A stretch of 13,399 nt of DNA from Zygnema cylindricum (lineage: Eukaryota; Streptophyta; Zygnematophyceae; Zygnematales; Zygnemataceae), in contig JBBHKE010000831.1 in assembly GCA_037447655.1 (NCBI GenBank), positions 237,341 through 250,739 of the forward strand. The letters run 5' to 3'. Positions 8,362-13,399 of the stretch are shown in pieces. Below the pieces are notes generated by a model. That model was not told the DNA's origin. It saw nothing but the letters and a program-made list of their open reading frames with translations, and ran no database searches. The position numbers were made by a program, and so were the translations under genes. The stretch's first letter is position 1. Each line of letters begins with the position of its first letter.

Positions 8362-8420
8362 GGTTGGAAATAGTTTATTTTTGGAGGTCATTTGTGCATC
8401 GTATATATTTGCTAATATAA
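8362..8420. repeat. Repeat shared with 9840-9900
   Basis: GTTGGAAATAG and GGAGGTCATTTGTGCAT here correspond to GTTGGAGAAAG and AGAGGTCATTTGAGCAA at 9842-9875, and both end in ATGTATGTA/GCATGTAC. Taken with the GGACCA..ACAGG..GAGGTC match at 9755-9780, it suggests that the whole 8.1-8.4 kb segment has a decayed copy at 9.74-9.9 kb. Confidence 0.6.
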
Positions 8421-9019
8421 ATATGTATGTAGACAGTATCTTTTGCGTTTCAATAACTTTGGTTATGAAATGGTGGATAACAAGTTTTGTCCAACTTATA
8501 GAGTCACGTGAAGTAAAACATAGGTGATACTCAAAGAATTGGATTTTTGTACCAATTTTTTTTTATCGTTGAAAGTATTTGAAAGTATTTTCATTTAAAC
8601 TTGGGCTATGTCTGTATGTGCTTAAGTTTTTCCTCAAAAAATTAGGGCCGTACCGCTGAGTTTTGATCGTACGAAAAAAAATAAAAAATAAAGTACAATT
8701 TGCATCATCGTAAAACTTAGAATGTACCACATGTTGTCTTGTGTTTTTCGACCCATGGCCACGTCAAGAAACGTCATCTCCAAACTTTTATCTTAAAACA
8801 CATCGGTCAAAGTATCACCACTCCACAAAAAGTAAAACAACCTCGCACGCGTCACAAAGTTTCAAAATTTTCAGACAATTTTAGAGGACGAGGAAGAGTA
8901 CACGATTTGATTTGTGCATACAATGAGGTGCAGAATGTCAATAAGTAGGCATCTAAACGAAAAATAAGTAAATGTAGCCAACACTACAGTACAGCTATGG
9001 TTCGTTAGTGTTCTCGCCC
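8421..9019. other. Intergenic, no gene seen
   Basis: The stretch is A+T-rich. A 69-residue basic open frame at 8739-8948 lacks any motif I recognise and begins at a non-ATG codon, so I treat it as chance. Confidence 0.5.
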
Positions 9020-9255
9020 GTGGGGTGAAGGTGGTGAAGGTCTCCTAATGCAAGGCGAATGCGCCGTGACCTTCACACTTTGCAAAATACCGCCCGGGTA
9101 CTTCGGATTTTTAGGGTTATAGGGTTATTGGTTGTGTTTTTTTTTTATATTAAAAAAACATAAATGATAAAAAAAACCTAAACATATTTATACCAACGAC
9201 GCGCAGGGAGGGGGGCGATGTGGACACTTCACAGGCGACCTTCACCCCTTCACAA
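9020..9255. repeat. Inverted GGTGAAGGTC repeats, possible small element
   Basis: GGTGAAGGTC at 9033-9042 is answered by GACCTTCAC at 9068-9076 (a hairpin with a 25-base loop) and by GACCTTCACC at 9238-9247, with further GTGAAGG/CCTTCAC words around both ends. The outer pair could be terminal inverted repeats of a roughly 235-bp element. No target duplication is evident. TTTTAGGGTTATAGGGTTA in the middle only resembles telomere sequence. Confidence 0.4.
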
Positions 9256-9286
9256 GGCCTAAAAATGCAGGGTTCAGTACTTGACA

Positions 9287-9505
9287 GTACATGCTAATCG
9301 TTATTAGTGTTTAAGTTTTTTTTGCCACTTCAATCATCTTTTCTCCGTGCACACTTGTCGGGTTGTGAATCGAAGACCGCCAAAAGGAAGGTGAAAATAT
9401 ATGCCAATGGCAACCATCAGATTGACAATCCAACTGAGTGTGCACGGAGAAAACATATTTTAAGTTGCAGTAAAAACTAACAGTAATAAGGATGAGCTGT
9501 GTAGT
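9287..9505. mobile_element. MITE-like element, copy 1, long terminal inverted repeats
   Basis: The left arm (GTACATGCTAATCG, TTATTAGTGTTTAAG, TTTTGCCACTTCAATCATCT, TTTCTCCGTGCACACTTGTC) is matched in reverse complement by the right arm, ending ...CAGTAATAAGGATGAGCTG TGTAGT at 9505. Arms are about 80 bases and the middle about 60. There is no transposase frame, so it is non-autonomous. Arm ends (TACAC...) are diverged and no clear target-site duplication is visible, so the superfamily is not assigned. Confidence 0.75.
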
Positions 9506-9952
9506 CCGCGTCTCTTTCCGCACGAGGGAGGTCGATGGCGCAAAATGAAACGGATCATAATGCGGCCGTCAAATAAAACAAGGGTCAAAATAACAATAAC
9601 CGGTTTTAAGTGCAGTAAATGCAATTTGACCACCTTCGGTTAACCGTACGATATAGGTCAGCCAAAAATCCAAAATCCTTTCATGTCAGTGCCTTGGTGA
9701 ATTACTGCGTAATTGGAGAAGAAAAAGTAAAACCAATGTTACGAGGGTTGTACGGACCAGACCACAGGCCGAGGTCGAGGGTAGTGTTGACGGGTAAATT
9801 ATTAATTTATAGGACATGAATTTTAAGTTTGTAATGTAAGTGTTGGAGAAAGCCAATTTCTAGAGGTCATTTGAGCAATAGATGTACTTGCAATGCATGT
9901 ACGAATTGACTTTGTTCACATTTGAAATCAGAAATTTAACTAATGTGCGATG
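9506..9952. other. Intergenic; decayed third copy of the 8.1-8.4 kb repeat
   Basis: From about 9735 to 9900, words such as GTACGGACCAGACCACAGG, GAGGTCGAGGGTAGT and AGAGGTCATTTGAGC match the SDR-downstream tandem repeat and the segment after it. A 66-residue open frame at 9619-9819 crosses this repeat and is not credible as a gene. Confidence 0.5.
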
Positions 9953-10175
9953 CTACACCGTGTATCGCCATTACTGTTAATGTTTTTTTCGCCACTTAAA
10001 ACAACTTTTCTCCGTACAAAACTGTCGGATTGTGGATCTGACGGATGCGATTGAAAAGTAACATTCTCAGCTTCCGATTGGCGGTCTCAAATTGAAAATC
10101 CGACATGTTTGTACGGAGAAAAGATGATTTAAGTGGCAAAAAATTATTAACACTAATAACGAAACACAGTGTAGT
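9953..10175. mobile_element. MITE-like element, copy 2, ~78-bp terminal inverted repeats
   Basis: The left arm, CTACACCGTGTATCG, ATTACTGTTAATG, TCGCCACTTAAAACAACTTT, TCTCCGTACAAAACTGTCGG, is mirrored by the right arm (reverse complement CTACACTGTGTTTCG, TTATTAGTGTTAATAA, TTTGCCACTTAAATCATC, TCTCCGTACAAACATGTCGG). It is about 223 bases long with a 60-70-base centre, has no coding capacity, and is the same family as 9287-9505. Confidence 0.8.
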
Positions 10176-10745
10176 TGACATGGATACACCAAACTTTGGT
10201 GTTGAACCATAATTCAAATGTGTGTAAAAAATTGAGATTGCTCTATGTGGTTAGGTGCAAAATCTGAAAACTGGAGCCACACAGGGGCTGCTCTTAAAAC
10301 AAATTCCACCAATCAAAAATATCAGATCACATCTAATATCGCCATTCTGAACACAAACATAAATACATTCCCTTGCCAATTTTTTCCTTTTAAAAAAAAG
10401 GTTTTTGTTCATTTCTCCTTTATCTTTTTACATGGCCAACAAAAAGAGGAATCGGCATAATAATCCACAGTAAATTTGGTGCAACTCCGACAAAGAAATA
10501 TTATGAGCATTATCTACAACCCTGTCCGAATTCAGGGGTATTTTGCACTGAAAAAAAACTAAAATACTCTTTTAGATCGAAATACTACAATACTATTCAA
10601 ATAACTGCAGTTAATTACTTCTGCATCAACCATCATTCGAACTTAAAAAACCAATCAGCCGCCGAGTTTACAGCCACCGAGGAATAAGAGAAGCCTAAAA
10701 ATACGAGTTGGTCGAAACAACAGAAAAGCTTTACAACATCAATAA
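10176..10745. other. Intergenic downstream of the LEA gene, no gene seen
   Basis: No coding region is recognised. The LEA transcript (minus strand) should end in here, but no convincing canonical poly(A) signal on that strand was found. Confidence 0.5.
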
Positions 10746-10793
10746 CTCTCCTCTCTCCCCTCCCCTCCTCTCCCTTCCTCTCCCTCTCCCTCC
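10746..10793. repeat. (CTCCCT)n microsatellite 3' of the LEA gene
   Basis: The stretch is pure pyrimidine on the plus strand (GA-rich on the LEA coding strand), of the same type as 4056-4097, 5998-6090 and 10868-10892. Confidence 0.85.
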
Positions 10794-10801
10794 AAAAAAC
10801 T

Positions 10802-10957
10802 ACCAGGCTCGATTCTCGCTCCCCGCCCTATCGTCTCATCGTCAGCCTATCATATTCATCCAGCAATTCCCTCTCCCTCCCTCTCCCTCCCTATCGTCGA
10901 CTCCTCGTTGGCCTATCATATTCATCCGGGAGTTCTTCAAGGGAGGACCACCAGGCT
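10802..10957 (-). repeat. Tandem duplication covering the LEA gene's 3' coding end
   Basis: On the plus strand, CCTATCATATTCATCC occurs at 10846-10861 and 10912-10927, preceded in both by CCCTATCGTC. ACCAGGCTC occurs at 10802 and again near 10949. The first plus-strand copy is a second version of the last LEA codons placed just after the stop, in the same frame. Confidence 0.8.
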
Positions 10958-11302
10958 CTCTCGTCCATGGAGGCTCGGGGCGAGTTCCGGAGCCTCTGCT
11001 CCCGAAGCTGCGCCGAGTCTACCAAACCAAACTTGTCCTCCGGAACCCAAACTCCCGAGACAGGGTCGGGATGCCACCATTTCGCCTTATTTTGCCTCTG
11101 CCAAAAGTCAGGATCGATCGTTTCTTGCTTCTCCATGGCTTTTAGATCCACTTTAAATCCGGATTTGAATTCGGAGGAAGCGAATTCGGTAGGGTTAGGG
11201 TTGGTTTTGTCATGTTTGAGAGCGATTTTTTGTTGCTTCTCGACGTTTTTATCTTCGTGAATATCGTCGTAAATAGCTTCGGCTGCGGATCCGAATGAGC
11301 GC
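10891..11302 (-). CDS. LEA gene exon 2
   Basis: The acceptor is TTTTCTTCCCCCAG on the minus strand, phase 2. The exon encodes residues 39-174 plus the last base of codon 38, with the whole LEA_3 core and tail, and ends at TAG 10891-10893. The frame also stays open leftward into the intron to an ATG at 11439, but that part is a 21-bp tandem repeat. Confidence 0.88.
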
Positions 11303-12074
11303 CTGGGGGAAGAAAATAAGATTAAAAACATTAAAAATAAGATTAAAAACATTAAATTTACGCTTAAAAACATAATATTTAAGATCAAAAACGTCACAAA
11401 TAAGATTAAAAACGTCATGAATAAGCGTGAAAACGTCAAAAAGCAATATGAAAAACGTCAAGAACAAGAAAAAAACGGTGAATGCAACATTAAAAACGTC
11501 AAAATATAATAGGATAAAAAAAAAGATGAAAAATCAAACAAAGAGCCTCGAAAAAAAAAACTACATGTAAGCCTTCTTGGTGCAAAATGAATTTCACAAC
11601 TCTAATAAAAAAATTCGAATACAATCAAAAAATAAGCATACAATTTAATAAATTTCGAAACAAAACAAAACACAAAATGAAAAATGGCGAAGCTCCAGCA
11701 ACATTCCGTACAGAAAGTATCAAAGCACAATTCTGTAAAGAAAGTACAAAAAGCACATTCCGTACAAAAAATACCAAAAGGCTCACTTGCAATGTAAAAA
11801 CAAAATACTCTAAATGAAATGTCATTTTCCTTTTTAAATCAAAAATAAAAATAAAAGTATTTCAACTACTTTTTCTTTTCCTTTTTTTAAATAAAAACAT
11901 AAAACATAATAGCATATATTATATGTTATAAAAATAACATATATGGCTCTCAAGTACTTGCCGCTGACCAATAGCAGGAGCGAATCCTAACCCTTGTAAA
12001 TCCGATTTCAAAGTCAACTCTCTCAAAGTCAACGCTCTCAAGGTCAACGTTGACCTAATCAGAGTTCCTTTCAT
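10891..12074 (-). CDS. LEA_3/SAG21-like late embryogenesis abundant protein (2 exons, 174 aa)
   Basis: This is a small stress protein of the LEA_3 (SAG21/Di21) type. Plant relatives are often mitochondrial and accumulate in drought or seed desiccation. The key motif is WWHPDPVSGVWVPED at residues 113-127, which fits the family pattern W-x-PDP-x-[TS]-G-x-W-x-PE, followed by VDSAQLREQRLR at 132-143. Exon 1 is 11962-12074 and exon 2 is 10891-11302. They join in frame (GGT CAG CG | G CGC TCA) only if the donor is GC (GCAAGT). Residues 1-41 are rich in Arg, Leu, Thr and Ser with only two acidic residues. RRSF-GSAA at 38-45 fits a plant mitochondrial cleavage site with Arg at -3. The tail at 145-174 is charged, with LEELPDEYDRPTRSRR at its end. 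It is longer than the roughly 100-residue SAG21. ACGTG motifs lie upstream. Exon 2 is secure; exon 1 is inferred. Confidence 0.75.
11315..11504. repeat. 21-bp tandem array in the LEA intron, ~9 units
   Basis: The unit is like ATAAGATTAAAAACGTCA plus three variable bases on the plus strand; about nine units, increasingly diverged to the right. It abuts the 3' splice site. Since 21 is a multiple of three, the minus strand reads as hydrophobic heptads (MTFLILF, LMFLILF) in frame with exon 2. Confidence 0.85.
11700..11783. repeat. 27-bp tandem repeat, three units
   Basis: ACATTCCGTACAGAAAGTAT, ACAATTCTGTAAAGAAAGTA and ACATTCCGTACAAAAAATAC recur at 27-base spacing (ATTCCG/ATTCTG/ATTCCG at 11703, 11730, 11757). 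It lies inside the proposed LEA intron. A plus-strand frame across it reads as 9-residue repeats but is not likely to be a gene. Confidence 0.7.
11962..12074 (-). CDS. LEA gene exon 1 (mitochondrial presequence)
   Basis: ATG at 12072-12074 opens MKGTLIRSTLTLRALTLREL and continues to ...FAPAIGQ, 37 codons plus CG of codon 38. It is Arg/Leu/Thr-rich and could form an amphipathic helix. The clean phase-2 join giving GQRRSFGSAA supports it. The alternative is a different upstream exon not recognised here. Confidence 0.6.
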
Positions 12075-12110
12075 GATGAAACAGAGTTGAATGAAAGATA
12101 GAATATTTGT

Positions 12111-12126
12111 TTAATATAAATATATG
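12111..12126 (-). promoter_or_regulatory. Possible TATA region of the LEA gene
   Basis: On the minus strand this reads CATATATTTATATTAA, 37-52 bases before the ATG. It would imply a 5' UTR of only some 10-20 bases, and such words are frequent in this DNA. Confidence 0.22.
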
Positions 12127-12554
12127 AAAGCTTTTTTGCTTAAGAAATTGAAGGTTTTTATAAAAAAACTCTCCTCAAACTCCTAACTCACTCTAAAACC
12201 TTTTTAAGGATTTAAAAAATTCTTTTGCCAAACTGAATTAAAAAAAAAACAATTACACGAGTTACTTCCAGCAGCCAAAAAAACAAGTTTTTTTGTATAA
12301 TCACAAATAATCTAACAAACTACAAACGAAACAGAAACTTGTAACAAAAATATAAACAGCTTCTCTTAAAAACAGCTTTCACGAGGAATAGAAACACAAA
12401 ATTCGTAAAAAGCAGCAATTTTTGCTGCCAAATATAGTGATTTCTGCCGAGAATTACTGTTTTTCTGCCGAAATATATTGGCTGCAAAATTCCTCTGTCG
12501 AAAATTTCCCTGCAACCTTCTGCAGGGAGTCGCAAAACGTCAGCAATATTCCCC
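12127..12554. other. LEA upstream region, A+T-rich, no gene seen
   Basis: It contains a perfect 7-bp hairpin, GCAGCAA-TTT-TTGCTGC, at 12412-12428 and repeated TTCTGCCGA words at about 12442 and 12464. The rest is simple A/T runs. Confidence 0.45.
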
Positions 12555-12940
12555 CCCGCACGTGTGAGATTATACGCGCTTTTTCACGCGTGTGGGAATC
12601 AATCATACGTGGAGATCGCACGTGTGAGAACGGATGGGCACTATCCGGGACACCCCTTCGCTGGCAAAAAAACTCTTTCCAAATATTATGGAGATTCTCG
12701 TGACGCTGCCCGATCCGTCTTTCTCTTTTGTCCTTTTCATATTTTTTTCCTTAAAATCGGGAGAAAACGTACTTTTGCACGGATGGCGACAATCGCATGT
12801 GCGGAAGGATACGCGTCGCTTGGTAATGGCAGAGCAGGTAAATCTTACACGTGTAGAAAGATTTTTCATGATCCGGGCAGGTCATTGAAAATATTTTCCA
12901 GAGTATTCGGAAAGCTCCAATAAAGTGGCCCGGTCAACGA
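12555..12940 (-). repeat. Repeat-family copy, inverted relative to 3235-3430
   Basis: On the minus strand the order is GTTGACCGGGCC (12929-12940), GAAGGGGTGTCCCGGAT (near 12642-12658), CTCACACGTGCG (near 12617-12628), and ATTCCCACACGCGTG (near 12585-12600). This parallels 3235-3430 but with about 270 bases between the first two landmarks. It is more G+C-rich than its flanks. Several open frames of 80-119 residues cross it on both strands without any motif I can name. Confidence 0.5.
12559..12853. promoter_or_regulatory. CACGTG/ACGTG cluster upstream of the LEA gene
   Basis: CACGTG lies at 12559-12564, 12619-12624 and 12848-12853, ACGTGG at 12607-12612, and the related CACGCGTG at 12585-12592. 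ACGTG recurs at 13065-13069 and a DRE/CRT core (GTCGGC) at 13080-13085. These are 485-1010 bases upstream of the LEA ATG. ACGTG cores are bound by bZIP factors in ABA responses, a usual control for LEA genes. The function here is inferred. Confidence 0.4.
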
Positions 12941-13282
12941 AAGGGGCTGCCGATTCGTGGAATCCGTGCGGTACGGGTCCACAAGTACAGTAGTAATCTG
13001 ACTCAGGATTATCCGTACAAATACTTTCCTTGGGACCACGCTGACAAGGACTAGTTTTCTGCTGACGTGTAGAGAATCTGTCGGCGCAGGATTGTTAGAT
13101 GGACGGATATGGACCGTTGGATCAAATGTTTTGTAAAGTATCGTACAGTACAGTACAGTACTGTACTGTAATATAGTTTATTTAGCATGAAGGAGGCGAC
13201 GACAAAAGAAAAAAGTGAAGCGGGTACTGTACCTTTTCAGTTACCAGAATCTGCATCCGTACAGATATTACGAGTGTGAACG
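12941..13282. other. Intergenic, GTAC-rich; no gene seen
   Basis: No coding sequence is recognised. It holds a 22-bp perfect palindrome at 13149-13170 and the TTATTTAGCATG word shared with 3.64 kb. Confidence 0.5.
13149..13170. repeat. 22-bp perfect palindrome of AGTAC units
   Basis: The sequence is its own reverse complement, centred on CAGT|ACTG and extended by CAGTA units leftward. It could form a cruciform, or may simply be the edge of a small repeat. Confidence 0.85.
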
Positions 13283-13399
13283 GTACACCGCCAATCGCTA
13301 TTAGCGTTGTGTACACTAATACCGTCCCGCTTTTTTTTCGTTTTATTCTCCATTAGCGTAGTTCATTCTATTTTTTTCTTTACTCTATTTAAGGTTAAT
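13283..13399 (+). mobile_element. Partial MITE-like element, cut by window end
   Basis: GTACACCGCCAATCGCTATT opens a segment matching the left end at 3770 (GTACACCGCCGCGAATCGTT). It then diverges, and the window ends before an opposite arm could appear. ATTAGCGTTGTGTACACTAAT forms a small imperfect hairpin inside it. Confidence 0.45.

Larger units (their letters stand above)
11303..11961 (-). other. LEA intron, proposed GC-AG type (659 bases)
   Basis: The donor CAGCG|GCAAGTACTT matches the GCAAGT consensus of the rare GC-AG class. The acceptor is CCCCCAG. The competing GT donor four bases on (CGGCAA|GTACTT) would put exon 2 in a frame that stops after 17 codons. The intron holds a 21-bp array, a 27-bp triple repeat, and otherwise A-rich (plus strand) sequence. 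Confidence 0.55.

Noticed and set aside
9109-9135. Telomere-like TTTTAGGGTTATAGGGTTA.
   Set aside because: Only two imperfect units, flanked by ordinary sequence; not an interstitial telomere array.
10802-10826. CAGGCTCGATTCTCGCTCC, recalling a tRNA T-arm.
   Set aside because: The T-loop consensus is imperfect and no acceptor, D or anticodon arms can be built upstream.
10708-11145. A 145-residue plus-strand open frame, Pro/Ser-rich.
   Set aside because: It is antisense to the LEA exon and its composition comes from CT microsatellites (PPLLSLPLPLPP-type low complexity).
11189-11204. TAGGGTTAGGGTTGG inside LEA exon 2.
   Set aside because: It encodes the TNPNPT part of the protein on the minus strand; coding use explains it.
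12564-12923. A 119-residue plus-strand frame and overlapping minus frame.
   Set aside because: No recognisable domain; it overlaps the repeat copy and several competing frames of similar size.
1-13399. Search for a new defence, toxin or biosynthetic system.
   Set aside because: The three genes are ordinary plant-type genes without functional linkage; nothing supports a co-operating cluster.

Overview
The window reads as nuclear DNA of a land plant. The evidence is GT-AG introns with long pyrimidine tracts, a LEA_3/SAG21-type stress protein (a plant family), a short-chain dehydrogenase closest in layout to the plant FabG-like group, and much A+T-rich intergenic DNA with homopolymers, microsatellites and decayed transposon-like repeats. 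I cannot name the lineage. There is no bacterial operon structure and no rRNA, CRISPR or recognisable tRNA.

Three protein-coding loci are supported. (1) At 1012-1110 (+) lies the last exon of a WD40-repeat protein. It is reached through a strong acceptor and ends in TAA; it has no Met of its own, and the rest of the gene lies to the left, mostly or wholly outside the window. (2) At 4236-7951 (+) lies a complete five-exon gene for a 272-residue classical SDR oxidoreductase with cofactor motif, NNAG motif and N-S-Y-K catalytic residues. All four introns are GT-AG and their phases join cleanly. Intron 1 holds a roughly 70-bp tandem array whose units repeat the exon-1 end and splice donor. (3) At 10891-12074 (-) lies a two-exon gene for a 174-residue LEA_3/SAG21-like protein with a mitochondrial-type presequence. 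The exons join in frame only if the intron is GC-AG (donor GCAAGT). Its last codons are duplicated in frame just past the stop.

Between the genes are decayed repeats: related sequences at 2.6-3.4 kb and, inverted, at 12.6-12.9 kb; a MITE-like family with long terminal inverted repeats (two complete copies at 9287-9505 and 9953-10175, and partial copies at 3770 and 13283); a 140-bp tandem duplication downstream of the SDR gene with a diverged third copy at 9.74-9.9 kb; and several minisatellites. Upstream of the LEA gene is a cluster of CACGTG/ACGTG motifs, partly carried on repeat DNA, which would suit ABA or drought control.

The three genes show no shared pathway. I see no convincing new multi-gene system. 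The most interesting points are the duplicated splice-donor array, the inferred GC-AG intron, and the duplicated C-terminal tail behind the LEA stop codon.
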